A DNA stretch of 64,000 nt from Brachypterus glaber (taxonomy: Eukaryota > Arthropoda > Insecta > Coleoptera > Kateretidae). This document shows positions 23,701 through 32,300 of the stretch, in pieces (within the stretch, counting starts at the first letter, position 1; each line of letters opens with the position of its first letter). The stretch lies in NCBI GenBank assembly GCA_958510825.1, contig OY294044.1, forward strand, positions 105,004,893 to 105,068,892, given 5' to 3'. The notes below the pieces were generated by a model. It saw only the letters and a program-made list of their open reading frames with translations. It did not search any database and was not told the DNA's origin. The translations under genes and the position numbers were made by a program.

Positions 23701-24640
23701 TATATTTGTTGATTTAGTTTCTTCACACTTTTGTTTTTCTAAATGATTTTCTACAAAAATAAAACTATTTTCTTCCCTTTCTTCAATAATTTCTCCATTT
23801 ATATCAGTAAATACAGTTTTTAAAGAATCATTTTCTTCAATATCCAAATTTTGTTTTGCAATTTTGGCATAAGATATATTTTTTTCAACTCTTTTGCTCT
23901 CAACAACACTTTCAAGTTTTGGTTTAGTAGAAACTTTCACAACAGATACACTATTTTTTATTAGTTGGGCATCTCTAACTTTGGCAGATCTTGGTTGGTA
24001 ATGATCAATTATGGAAACAGAAGATTTTGGTAAATCAGCTAGTTTTTTGGACACAGCAGCTACATTTAGATCTCCTTTGGATTTCTTCTTTTTGTAAGAA
24101 GATTTCACTAAAGAAAAACCTGCGGTATCTTCTTCTCTGGGACTACCTGAAGAACTGCTTGATGCACTACTTGCTGTTTTTTTAATATCCTTTTTCTGTG
24201 CAGGATTTGAAATTGCTTTCTTTTTGGCATTTTGATTTTTGGTTTGGGTAGTTTGCTTATTTTGTGTATCAACAGTATTTTCTTGACTAGATTCTTCTGA
24301 AATTGTTTCTTCTATAATTCTTTCAATAGGAGTTTTTAGACTTGTGCTAAATGATGGATCTTCAGATTTTTTAACCCTCTGTCGACCTTTTTGTGTATTC
24401 CCCTTGGGTTTTTTCTGTGTTGTGCTAGTACTAGTACTAGGTTGTTTGTCCCCTTGAATTTTTGTTACAATCTGTATAGAAAATATTGAAACAATATAAA
24501 GAAAACTAATAAAAAATTTGTTTGTAAGATTCCCCAAATAAAAATAAATGTTTTTCTACCTGTAAGCAAAGACCTGATATAAGAAAAGCACAAACATAGA
24601 GAAATATGTAAAACACATCCATTACAAAATCATAACTCAT
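2389..24640 (-). CDS. AGL: Glycogen debranching enzyme gene, 5' two thirds (8 joined coding exons)
   Basis: Bifunctional cytosolic enzyme of glycogen breakdown: 4-alpha-glucanotransferase plus amylo-1,6-glucosidase. Model on the minus strand: 24640-24560, 24471-22403, 21109-20908, 15729-15592, 13614-12524, 9323-9060, 6340-6151, 2786-2389, all with GT-AG borders and matching phases. It gives 1,477 codons plus 2 nt and continues beyond base 1. From Met618 onward the product aligns by eye with animal AGL from its N-terminus ([14 protein letters not shown]). GH13-type signatures are DIVLNH (836-841), GVRLDN with nucleophile Asp1150, VVAELF with acid/base Glu1179, and THDN with Asp1251. The amylo-1,6-glucosidase half is off the window. 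Odd: 617 residues precede the usual start, with a hydrophobic anchor and an acidic low-complexity stretch. The joins are inferred from phase and family alignment, not from transcripts. Confidence 0.93.
2935..3290. mobile_element. GC-homopolymer-bounded repeat with tandem ggcgcc units
   Basis: Poly-G at about 2951-2963 and poly-C at about 3248-3262 form the inverted ends (tatgaggggg / cccccatag). Inside, a unit with gcgcc-agtttggtagaaaccgtca occurs twice. Lies in an AGL intron. Family not identified. Confidence 0.5.
3672..4778. mobile_element. Long palindromic (foldback) element, about 1.1 kb
   Basis: Left arm starting agaagaaataatttataaag is mirrored by ctttataaattatttcttct at the right end. 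The arms stay alignable inward (ctcccacccaacgctcata / atgagcgttgggtgggag; tttgggctacgaccccaca / tgtggggtcatagcccaa). The centre is near 4235. Short mirror ORFs in it are not genes. Lies in an AGL intron. Confidence 0.8.
4872..6055. mobile_element. Long palindromic element, about 1.18 kb
   Basis: Starts tacagggtgtatttgaaatag and ends ctatttcaaatacaccgtgta. Arms of about 450 bp are mirrored across 5462, so the same short frame appears once on each strand (5122-5313 minus, 5615-5818 plus). A partial copy is at 128-575. Confidence 0.8.
6151..6340 (-). CDS. AGL: AGL exon, residues 1282-1345
   Basis: Encodes [22 protein letters not shown] ... [23 protein letters not shown], matching the animal AGL block that follows the transferase catalytic region. 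The acceptor is atttag|g, which completes AGG (Arg). The donor is cag|gtaggc, phase 0. Confidence 0.92.
6395..7162. mobile_element. piggyBac-like MITE
   Basis: Left end TTAA|CCCTATATTGCAC; right end GTGCAATATAGGG|TTGA. The 13-bp inverted ends starting CCCT next to TTAA (one copy mutated to TTGA) fit the piggyBac superfamily. 768 bp, AT-rich, no transposase frame. Lies in an AGL intron. Confidence 0.6.
7638..8117. mobile_element. Element packed with CTTGACAAG/CAAGAATCTTG words
   Basis: Ends ccctagtaa and ttactactaggg are inverted. The 480-bp body holds well over a dozen variants of tcttgacaag and caagaatcttg in both orientations, so it can fold on itself at many registers. No ORF. Confidence 0.6.
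8118..8262. mobile_element. Small foldback MITE
   Basis: aaaaaatgtcatattgaaacg at the left is mirrored by cgtttcaatacgacatttttt at the right, with a short loop near 8190. It is inserted next to 7638-8117. Confidence 0.6.
8474..9050. repeat. cgtcgg/ccgacg-rich repeat flanking the AGL exon donor
   Basis: Carries repeated words such as acgtcggtcctacgttttgccgac (two copies, near 8600 and 8705, quoted here only in part) and short palindromes. It is split by the insertion 8746-8983. Its right edge is about 10-15 nt from the donor of the exon 9060-9323. Family not identified. Confidence 0.45.
8746..8983 (+). mobile_element. 5'-truncated LINE (or LINE-tailed SINE) with target duplication
   Basis: Flanked by the 9-bp direct repeat TAGCCGATC at 8737-8745 and 8984-8992 and ends in a (TAC)n tail. 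A frame just before a TAG reads [20 protein letters not shown], typical of the last residues of a LINE ORF2. Lies in an AGL intron. Confidence 0.75.
9060..9323 (-). CDS. AGL: AGL exon with GH13 region IV, residues 1194-1281
   Basis: Encodes [37 protein letters not shown] (Asp1251, transition-state Asp of the transferase site) and MACCASGSN. The acceptor is ttttcag|c and the donor aacag|gtattc. The intron-side flank is transposon-like sequence from about 15 nt past the donor. Confidence 0.93.
9683..9811 (+). pseudogene. Tyrosine-recombinase-like N-terminal fragment
   Basis: A 42-residue frame starting [11 protein letters not shown] and containing [19 protein letters not shown], then a stop. 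The LPxKSxxxYxxAYxxF pattern is what I associate with the N-terminal SAM-like part of eukaryotic tyrosine recombinases (Crypton-type) in insect genomes. No catalytic domain follows. A similar fragment is at 34666-34782. It lies in an AGL intron on the opposite strand. Confidence 0.4.
9820..11130. repeat. AGL intron: AT-rich repeat remnants
   Basis: Bases 9930-10080 form an imperfect palindrome (ttccgtggtccgtaaattc centre). About 10370-10640 is a repeat with (GACA)n that has an inverted relative near 30420-30640 (ttttttgtctaggacg). About 10795-10970 recurs at 43735-43915 (gtccgctatcttgaatttta). No gene. Confidence 0.55.
11137..12507. mobile_element. 1.37-kb near-perfect palindromic element, TA-flanked
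   Basis: Ends TA|GGGTGGATCAAAAAAA and TTTTTGACCCACCC|TA. Arms of more than 600 bp mirror each other with few mismatches around about 11820 (aacttaatttaatcgac type words on both arms). The TA duplication fits Tc1/mariner-type insertion. The right end is about 14 nt from the AGL donor at 12523. Confidence 0.85.
12524..13614 (-). CDS. AGL: AGL exon with GH13 regions I-III, residues 831-1193
   Basis: A 1,091-nt exon starting [18 protein letters not shown]. It carries GH13 region I (DIVLNH), region II ([11 protein letters not shown], nucleophile Asp1150) and region III (YVVAELFT, Glu1179), plus AGL-specific blocks such as [22 protein letters not shown] and YLWEHM. The acceptor is ctttcag|ata. The donor is aatcg|gtgagt, leaving two bases of an Arg codon completed in the next exon. 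A 1.37-kb palindromic element ends about 14 nt past the donor. Confidence 0.95.
13660..13844. repeat. TAACGTTA-rich remnant
   Basis: A short stretch with repeated aacgttag/ctaacgtt words, related in composition to 799-1848 and 20031-20878. Boundaries are unclear. Confidence 0.4.
13845..14449 (-). repeat. Copy of the ACATCGGCACT-hairpin family, truncated
   Basis: Starts with the terminal hairpin (acatcggcact ... agtgccgatgt), then a (GTCT)n run and the conserved interior. It lacks the other end, where LINE-like sequence begins at about 14450. Interior frames are not genes. Confidence 0.75.
14450..14755 (+). pseudogene. LINE ORF2 C-terminal fragment
   Basis: The frame from 14540 reads [20 protein letters not shown], then [12 protein letters not shown] and [10 protein letters not shown]. 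This is the classic C-terminal block of CR1/Jockey-type reverse transcriptase ORFs (RVxxxWNSLP ... NSFKNRLD). It is sandwiched between two same-strand hairpin-family copies; the frame running on into the right copy is fortuitous. Confidence 0.75.
14756..15452 (-). repeat. Full copy of the ACATCGGCACT-hairpin family
   Basis: About 697 bp from the hairpin end (acatcggcact) to the other end (ttgcaacgtttcatctag). Near-identical relatives lie at 33158-33825, 41521-42233 and 42805-43501. Confidence 0.8.
15592..15729 (-). CDS. AGL: AGL exon, residues 785-830
   Basis: A 138-nt, 46-codon exon: [15 protein letters not shown] ... IAKIRKEWK, matching the LGxSxSCYSLxxQL block of animal AGL. The acceptor is atttcag|gct and the donor aag|gtaaat. 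A foldback element begins about 20 nt upstream of the acceptor, at 15751. Confidence 0.93.
15751..16555. mobile_element. TIR element with ACCGGGTGT ends, about 0.8 kb
   Basis: Left taccgggtgttttttttaac and right gttaaaaaaacacccggta. Subterminal arms also mirror (atttcctctattaaaataaa type). The interior (gactagtcaa) recurs at 575-798. It starts about 20 nt upstream of the acceptor of the AGL exon 15592-15729. Confidence 0.8.
16558..16891. mobile_element. TA-flanked MITE, about 335 bp
   Basis: Ends TA|GTTCGGGAGCCCACG and CGTGGGCTCCCGGAC|TA. Subterminal arms also mirror (accttaccgttgagacttt / aaagtctcaacggtaaggt). It abuts the preceding element at a shared TA. Confidence 0.8.
16894..17435. repeat. 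AGL intron: small foldback and remnants
   Basis: 17105-17238 is a 134-bp foldback: taccgtaaaatggggtgtat mirrored by cgccccagtatacggta, loop near 17170. The rest resembles pieces of the 4872-6055 family (aggaaccctttgagata). No gene. Confidence 0.6.
17436..19588. repeat. Tandem array of a foldback MITE with flipped interiors
   Basis: Four units start near 17436, 17686, 18005 and 19370, separated by a common spacer (gtgctaaaaataagtgtttc, ggactaaacaaacactaaaa). Each unit has inverted ends atggtctgtttcatcaagca / tgcttgaagaaacagaccat. The interior (tactgcgtagttta) runs one way in units 1-2 and the opposite way in units 3-4. Unit 3 is split by the LINE at 18096-19139. Confidence 0.8.
18096..19139 (-). 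pseudogene. 5'-truncated LINE with broken reverse transcriptase
   Basis: Minus strand. Frame about 19139-18652 carries the RT motif [26 protein letters not shown] and [14 protein letters not shown] second frame, 18576-18286, gives the C-terminus ([10 protein letters not shown]). A stop separates them, so it is dead. The 3' end has aataaa then poly-A (poly-T at 18096-18106 on plus). It is inserted in unit 3 of the MITE array. Confidence 0.85.
19600..20030. repeat. AGL intron: small foldback and unassigned sequence
   Basis: 19660-19800 is a palindrome, acgtgatagtgactcat mirrored by atgagtcactatcaagta, with a GC-richer loop. 19800-20030 shows nothing I recognise. Confidence 0.5.
20031..20878. 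mobile_element. Second copy of the TAACGTTA-rich TIR element
   Basis: Ends accttggtagaaaagtaca and ttaaatttctactggggt. Closely similar to 799-1848 but without the (TTA)n insertion and a few internal segments. Confidence 0.7.
20908..21109 (-). CDS. AGL: AGL exon, residues 717-784
   Basis: Encodes [16 protein letters not shown] followed by the family-typical [13 protein letters not shown]. The acceptor (ttttag|ggatagc) supplies one base to complete the Gly codon split after YFTYG. The donor is cag|gtatgt, phase 0. It matches the conserved AGL block that leads into the transferase barrel. Confidence 0.93.
21110..21767. repeat. AGL intron: repeat remnants
   Basis: 21200-21282 is an inverted repeat, tgtccgatcgacatgaaaat mirrored by attttcatgtcgatcggaca. 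21480-21740 is a diverged fragment with the common gagttatcgtggtcacaa word. No gene. Confidence 0.5.
21768..22333. mobile_element. TIR element of about 565 bp
   Basis: Left ctataacatactagtatg and right catactattatgttatag are inverted. Subterminal tgacgtca words occur on both sides. No ORF. Lies in the AGL intron just before the long exon. Confidence 0.6.
22403..24471 (-). CDS. AGL: AGL long exon: acidic low-complexity extension plus canonical N-terminus
   Basis: A single exon of 2,069 nt with no stop, residues 28-716 of the model. After a short Lys/Arg-rich part ([16 protein letters not shown]) comes about 500 residues rich in Glu, Ser, Ile, Lys and Thr with no recognisable domain, probably disordered or coiled. 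Met618 (ATG at 22701-22699, context aaaaATGg) begins the canonical AGL N-terminal domain: [21 protein letters not shown], and FHYYFTYG at the end. The acceptor is tatacag and the donor is tatgg|gtaagt. Translation may start at Met618 in a short isoform. Confidence 0.85.
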
Positions 24641-24660
24641 TACCAGTGTCACCTTCAAGA
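24560..24660 (-). CDS. AGL: AGL exon encoding a hydrophobic N-terminal anchor
   Basis: Predicted exon from an acceptor (gtttag, ends 24661) to a donor (cag|gtagaa at 24560/24559). The first ATG in the exon is at 24640 and encodes 27 residues, including the hydrophobic run [18 protein letters not shown]. This reads as a signal anchor or uncleaved signal peptide. A second in-frame ATG at Met7 (MDVFYIF) has a better start context (G at -3 and +4). The donor is phase 0 and joins in frame to the acceptor at 24472, giving ...[11 protein letters not shown]. The open frame extends upstream to 24757, but that part lies across the predicted acceptor. Whether this exon belongs to every AGL transcript is not known from sequence. 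Confidence 0.6.
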
Positions 24661-25265
24661 CTAAACTAATATACACAAATATCTCAATGTTATCAATTAA
24701 AAAAGACAGATAATAATTTAACAGCATGCATTTCCAAAAATATAATTGATTTATCAAACAAAAAACATGGTTTTAACACTTACATGGTCTACACACTTGG
24801 ATAAATGCAGTAATTTCAGCACACACCACAATATAATGTAACGTAATGTGATCAGGCAAAATTTGTAGGAGAATTTAAATGCACAATAGATAAAACCTAA
24901 TACCAAAGTTTTAAATTTCATATTTACAAACTGGTTTTATTATTTAGATAGAAATGTTATTAATAGTTGCACTATTGCGTTAACATTTAACTTTGTTTAC
25001 AGCTTATTTCATCGAAAAATAATATTTAATACTACGGTTTACGTGAGTGTTGAGATAGGTTAAAAAATAATAACAAAATCCAGATCAAAGGTCAAACATT
25101 AATGTACAAACATATCTGGTTAAATTTATTAATTAATTGTCAATATATTACTATAATTAATATTATGATTCAATTTCCGTAAAAAAATACGTTCACATTA
25201 ATTAATTGCCAGCAACACCTTATGAAGTTTTTATCAAATATTTAAATTTATTAAAAAAAACTTAC

Positions 25266-25420
25266 CGTTAGTTGAATCGTTTTTTTGTGATATTTAAGGA
25301 CAAATATTCAATTAAAATCGACTTATATCACACAAAAACCACGCATTTTTTGAGGAATTTGAAAAAAATTATCGGTAACTGTCAAGGTGACTTTCAGATG
25401 AAAACATGATAGGAATGTGT
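25266..25420 (-). other. AGL: Possible non-coding first exon of AGL
   Basis: A good minus-strand donor (aactaacg|gtaagt, exon edge 25266) stands 600 nt upstream of the anchor exon. The sequence to its right (to about 25420) has no long frame and would be a 5' UTR exon. No start site can be fixed from sequence; the right edge is a guess. Confidence 0.3.
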
Positions 25421-25929
25421 AGTAGTTCAAATGTACCAAAGATAATAAATTTAAAATAATTGCATTATTTCCTAAAATTAGATTTTAAATAATTTATTAT
25501 CAATATTTTATTAAATTTACTATAAAACATATCGTTTAAATATAGTTTTTACTTAAAATAAATAATTTAAGATAAAAGAAAAATGGTGAGATTAATTTTC
25601 TTAAGTTGGTATCATATTTTAGATTAAACTTGTGTTTATTTTGGATGTTCTAAAGGTTTTTTTTTTATACAATGCCTGGATTAAGTTAATGTGAGTGCTA
25701 AATAATTAAAATAATTCAATTACTATGTAAATTAACTGATAATTTTAATAGAACGTGATTATGTAATGGGTATTCATTGTTGCCAAGAGGGAAACCAGAA
25801 AGCACTAGAAACAGCTGTTCTGAAAACAAAAATATTAAAAATGGCATGAGGGTTGACGTTAAAAAATTCGGCCAAACAAACTAAATTAACTCGCGAAAAA
25901 AACTAAAATATCGAGCGTTTAATGTAATT
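25267..25929. promoter_or_regulatory. Divergent promoter region between AGL and LKB1
   Basis: About 0.66 kb separates the putative AGL first exon (minus) from the LKB1 start codon (plus). It is AT-rich, with no TE signature I recognise and no long ORF, unlike nearly all other non-coding sequence in the window. The position makes it the best candidate for a bidirectional promoter. No TATA box or initiator is clear enough to name. Confidence 0.5.
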
Positions 25930-26354
25930 ATGGACAATAATATGTGTAATATAAGTAAAAGTTTTGTCAGTGATGGTGTAGAATCGGACAATGAAGTGGA
26001 ACTTTCAAACCGAATTTTCTGCGTGGAAAGTGACGAAGAAAGGCCAATAAATGCGGAAGAAAATTCGGAACTGTGGCTGCCAGACTCGGAAAACAACGGG
26101 TTCGAAGAAGACCTAGACCTTGTCAATATAAACGATTTTTTTCATAGGGTCGATAGTGATCAAATTATATATCAGACTAAAAAAAAGAAACTGAAACTTA
26201 TCGGCAAGTATGTTATGGGGGACCTTTTAGGGGAAGGGTCGTACGGTAAAGTGAAAGAAATGTTAGACTCAGAGACATTATGTAGAAGAGCTGTGAAAAT
26301 TTTAAAAGAAAGAAAGCTTCGGAGGATACCTAATGGGAAACAAAATGTAGAACG
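25930..26354 (+). CDS. Lkb1: LKB1 exon 1 (residues 1-142)
   Basis: Residues 1-83 are acidic and poorly conserved. From [20 protein letters not shown] onward the kinase N-lobe is nearly identical to vertebrate LKB1 ([24 protein letters not shown]). The donor is gaacg|gtaaat, leaving two bases of an Arg codon. Confidence 0.95.
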
Positions 26355-29300
26355 GTAAATATTATTTCATTTATTTATTTATTAGGGGGTTGTTTTTAAG
26401 AACAATGATTAATGTTTTAGAGTTATAATTTTGCAATTGCAATGGAAATAAGTTTAATTTTTGACAATCATTTTACAGTTGAACAAGAACCTATTTCACA
26501 AATAAATGTTCCTATTGGACTTTGCTCACAGGATAATTAATTTAAAAAGGGGCTGTGCATAAATTATTACGGATTTTTTAAGGATTTTTGACCCTCCTCT
26601 TATGTAAGATTTTCCAAGAGCCCCCTGTCCCCTTTCAAGACATTAAAAAAAATTTGACACCTGCCCTTAAAATCTTTTTTGAATTATGCACAACCCCTAA
26701 TGATTTTTTAAATAAAAAAGAAAAAAAGAAACTCTTTAAAGGCACATTTTTTATATCTAAATTTTAATTTTCCTGACTTAATTTTCTGGAAAAACCTGTC
26801 ACAACCAGTTTTTGCAGAAATAACCCCAACTTTAATTTTTTTTAAATAAGACTGTATATTTTATTACCATGTTAGAAAGAAAATAATAAACATAATGTTA
26901 AGTGGAACCACTAATAGTGACTATTCTAAAACTGATTAAAAAAAAATATTTTTTAGGAAAACTATAATTAGTATAAATGTTTATGTTTATAAACAAATTT
27001 AAAACGATTTTTTTCACTTAACTCCAAAACATCTATTTTAGAATTGTGGTAATTCTTAAAATAATAGTCTCTATCTAATGGTACTAAAATATACAGGGTA
27101 TCCCATTAAAAATATATATAATTGCTCTAAAATGATGAAGCTGAAGTTTGCAACTTTTTTTTGTAACGAAAATTCAATAGTATATTAAAGTACTAGTTTC
27201 ATAACATGCGTTTTTAGTGAACGAGTACAAATTTAGAAAACAAGAGTTTTCTAAAGTACTAGTGCGCTAAAAACGTGTTATGGAATAAGCACTTTAATAT
27301 ACTATTTGAATTTTTGATGCAAAAAAACGTTGCAAACTTCAGCTTCATCTAAAATGAAAATAAGCTCTGTCATGAGAGGTTAATCTGCCACATAATTCCT
27401 GTACAATCTCTGCTTAATCTTTGCGTAATCTTTCGTCTTTTCTATTAAACAATCTCTCATAATCTTGCGTAATCTTAACACGAAATTTTCAGGAGATTAA
27501 CCCCTCAGTCTGCCACTCCAAATAAAAAGAAAGGGTACAAAAAAATGAAGCTGAAATTTGGATCGTTTTTTTGCAACAAAATTTCAAATAGTATATTAAA
27601 GTACTAGTTTCATAACATGCGTTTTTAGCGCACGAGTACAAGTTTAGAAAACAAGCCGCTTGCGGTGAGTTTTTTAAAGTACTACACGGAAAAAAAAAAT
27701 TATAGCTAGGAGCGCTATAACGCACATACCAAGCAAATTATAATCGCTTATTATATAAATACGAGGCTTTCTCTTACAATTATGGCAGTAAGTGTAAAAA
27801 TTTAAATGAAATACTTTAATTGTTTAGTGAATAATAAAATATAACAAATAGTATGGCATTTATAGCTTAAATAGATTTAATTATTGTCCGTGCTAATAAT
27901 TTTTATAATATAATAAAATTTCTGTAAATTTATAATAGTGCCTGTAATAAATATAATCGTGTCTGTAATATATATAATCGTTTCCAATTTATTTTTAACA
28001 TTATTAGTTATTGTGTCCCTTATAATCTATAGCTTAAATCACTATAATTTGCCACTGTTACCAAATATCTTATAATGTATAGCGCAAAGCCCACTAATTT
28101 CTTTCCGTGTAGTGCGCTAAAAACATATTATGGAATAAGTGGTTTAATATACTATTCGAATTTTCGATGCAAAAAAACGTTGCAAACTTCAGATTCATAT
28201 TAAAAAAGCCTGTAATTTATTGTTGGATGTTCAAGGTAAGATTTATAATTAAGATTTATATATTATATATAGATAGATTATAATCTATGAGGACTATATA
28301 CCTTTTTGTTTTATAATAACAAATATATTTATTGTCTATCAGATCAGACATCATATAGATTATTATTTAAATACTTGAAAAATAGGTACTTACACTCCCA
28401 AATATCCATGCTGCTAGAGCTGCCATACTATTGGCTAACCTGCAAAAATAGTTAATTATAATACAAGGGCGAAAAGTTAAATTTTTCGATTGAGTAGGTT
28501 TTTAGAAGCCGGGGGCCGGCCGATGGGGCCGGCCCGAGGGTAATAAACCTACGAAATCGAAATTTAACTTTTTGCCCGTGTATTATACAATATTTTTTAT
28601 TCGATTGTTACTAATTATAATAAATTATTAAAATATACTTCATTTTAAAGTGAACTTAGTCGTTAGTGTTCAAGACTGAAGTTTTTTTGCTGAGACAGAG
28701 TCGACTTTTCGCCCGTAAAACATGAACAAAAAGTGTAGTTTTAGAATCAATCGAATAAAAAATATAATAGATCTGTTACAACTAAAATTTCTACAATTAA
28801 ATATTGCTAAAAATTGCAAGAATGTTTTTCAGGGCCTGAAACAGGCCGGGGTTTTAGCATTGGACGAAAAAAACGATTAAAACTTTTTTTTTTTTTCAAT
28901 AAAAAAAAATCTTTTAACAATTAAAAAGGTTATACGGGGCACAACTATTCAAAAAAATATACAAAAATTTGAAATTACTCTCCTTTAAGTTAATTTGTTT
29001 TTTTCCCAGGGGAAGTCGAATTCCTTAAATCGGGGCGACTCCAAGAATTTAGGGATGAAATAATGTTATAATGTTCTTGAAAATGTTATAAAAAACATGT
29101 CTGAAAGCAGCCCTAAGTCCATTTTTATAAATGGACTTAAAATGTATTGTTTCAGAAAGACTTATTTTTCCCAAGGAAAGAGTGCGTTTTTTATGTTTCT
29201 CTCGTTTGGACTTTTTATATCAAAAAAAGATTATTTCAGCCTAAAGGTTGAGATTTTGGTAAACATCGGGGTGGGATAAGGGGGTAAAATAGGGTAGAAT

Positions 29301-32300
29301 TTTTTTTTTCAAAACACTTTTTTCCGATTTTTTTTTTAAGATTTTTTTGGGATTTTTTTTTAAATTTTTTTGAATTTAGCAATAGAAAATAGTATATTCT
29401 ATAACTAGTATGGAATAGACAATATTCCGCGCGAGCGGAAAGTTTGTCATACGAGTCGGCAGGCGACTATGACGGTCCCGCGAGCGCGGAACGACTATTC
29501 CATACGTGTTGTAGACTATAATTTTTCTTCGACTGAAAATATGAAACACTGTATGACTTTAAACTGCGGACAAGATTAAAAACAATGTTTTTTGTGACTT
29601 GACATTGTAAATGCAACAAAACACATATTTTAAATAAAGCAATTAATGTTATTTAGTAATTTTACCAAATTAGTACTTAAAAAAGATTTTTATTTGATTT
29701 TAGCACATATTTACAAATTATAATGCAAAAATTTAAGGTTATGTCAGATTGTTGTGACAGATATTAGGTTTAAATATTTAACAGCAGATGGAGCAGTTTT
29801 AATTTTTTGAACTAAATTGATAAAAAACTCGTCAAATATTAAGAAAAACTAATAAACTTTATGTAATTTTAACGCAAAACTTTAAATTGCATTAAATTAT
29901 TCAATATTTCATGGTAAAATATGTATATTTTTGCTAACTTTGCTACAGTTTTCTTTACTTTTATAAACAAGAGATGGCACTACATGTGCTCATTCTAACA
30001 CTTGATACGGAATATTTATACCGTATCTAGAGCTAGAATGGATTCATTCTATGTTTGAAAAGTGTGTGTATTTGCTTACATTCTAAAGCAGTCATAGAAA
30101 TAGTATTATTTTGTTGCAGTGCTTAGGGCTACCTATTATAAAATTATTAATAAAATGAATAATAATTTCTATTAATAATTTATTACAATGATTTTTTTAT
30201 TATCTTAATTACTTTGATTTATTAATATTTTTCATGGAAAATTTTGTGGAATTTTTTATTTTTTTAGATCATAACAATAAAAATTGTAAGGATGCGAGTA
30301 TGCGAGATGTCAATTAATTTATTGTTAAAAAAAGTGCTAATAAAAACAACAAATCATTTTATTTATTTAAAGAACACTTCCTTAATTTTTGATGCAAAAA
30401 CACGTTGCAAGCTTCATTATTATAGGGTAGTTTCAAATTTTCAAAAATCGCCAAAAAACGTCCTAGACAAAAAATTCTTGGATAAAAATGTGTTTCATGA
30501 AAAATTAAGTATTATTTTTTTGTCCGTCTGTCCGTCCGTCCGATCGACTTAAAGTTTTCAGCAAAAATCAAGTTCTATGAGGAGAAGATCCCTATTGTTT
30601 TTGAAAGTAATCCCCCTAAAAACAAAAAAGGTATGGGGGCTTTTTAAAAAATCGAAAAAGCAAAAAGAAAATTCCGATTAACGTAACTTTTTCAGGAAAA
30701 ATTACTTTTATTAAGATCAATTCTACTAATTTTTAAAGTAATTCCCCCAAAAACAAAAAAGTTATGGAAGGTTAAACTTTTTTAAAAAATAAAAAAAAAT
30801 TACATTTTTATTTTGTTTAATTTTTTTCTTTTTTCCGCGAAAAAAAATCTGTCTGTGGGTGTAATTTGGGGCCACGATAACTCAAGAACGTTTGGAGCTT
30901 AAGACTTAAGCTTAACTCCATAAGTTTACATCTCGAATGGGATTGTTTTTGGTAAATTAGTTTTATTAAAAAAGATATGCTTTTTTATATTTTAATTTTT
31001 CCTTTTTCGAAAAACTGAGTAGGTATTTTTTTCTATAAATAGTTATTTTTTAAATTTGCATTAATTTACACTATGTTTAATTACATATATACCAAATTAA
31101 TTATTAATGGGTTATTATATTGTTATTATTAACATGTCATTAAAAATATTGGAAACAAAAAGCACGGAAACTTTCCCCTGATAATAAATAATAAAGAAAA
31201 TAAAATAAAACGGAAATTATTTCTTTCAACAAAAATTACAAAAAAAAGAGAAACAATTGAGAAAGTAAAAAAAGAATACATAATAAAAATAAAAGTGGAC
31301 AAAAAGTCCATCAAACAAAAACAGTACTTAATCATGGAATTATGGTCTGGGGTCTCTGCAGGGAATGCTGAACTTTTCCCACTGTATCAAGCGCACTTAT
31401 GTATATAGGGTGATTGGTAATTCGACCTATTCCTTGAAAGGGGTCGGATATGAGCCCTAAGGGAGCTACGGCCCTTCGAAGATAATATATTGAATGGGAA
31501 ATAAAAAAAATCATCCATAAAATTTTAATGCTGCTTGGTGACTCTTCACTAAAAACAAGTAAAAAGGTATTCTTCACCAAAACACCTAAATTTAATAGTA
31601 CAGGAATAATAGCCTTTTAAAAAGTAACGTTTTTAGTAGCACAAAATGTTACTTCCTTTTTATTGCATTTTTTTGAAAACGGGTGCTCCTACAGTGTACA
31701 CTAGTGACATTTTTTATGTATTTTTACTTAAGGAATCCACATTTTTCACAAAAAATCCAAAAAAAGTACACATAAAAAAGTTTGGGGCAAAAATGTGTTA
31801 AGCCTAATACATTTTTCCGTCTAGGGACGCCTATGGATAAATTCAAAAAAAATAATTAATATTAACTTATTGCCCTTATTAATACTAGTATACATGCGAA
31901 AGCTCGTCGCTCTAGCTTAAAGCGTATCAGAGTTATTAATTAAAAACATTATTTTTATTACAATTTTAAAGGGCCGTAACTCCCTTAGTCCTCATTTCCG
32001 ACCTGTAGTATGACCCCTTTCAAGGAATGGGTCGAATAACCAATCACCCTAAATACTTAAAAAAAAACAATTGTTTTGGAAAACGAAAACATTAAAAACT
32101 AGATGAAACGTTGCAAGCACCCTGACAAAACATCGGCACTATTGTACACTAGAGCCATCTAGTTTGCAAATTTAAAACTAGGTGTTTTGTTTGATTTTAA
32201 ATTCTGTATCTTTAAAACATTATATTTTAGCAAAAAACTGTATATAAAATTTTTTATAGGGCTTTTATTTAAAATATAATTTTTTGAAATCGGGTTATAA

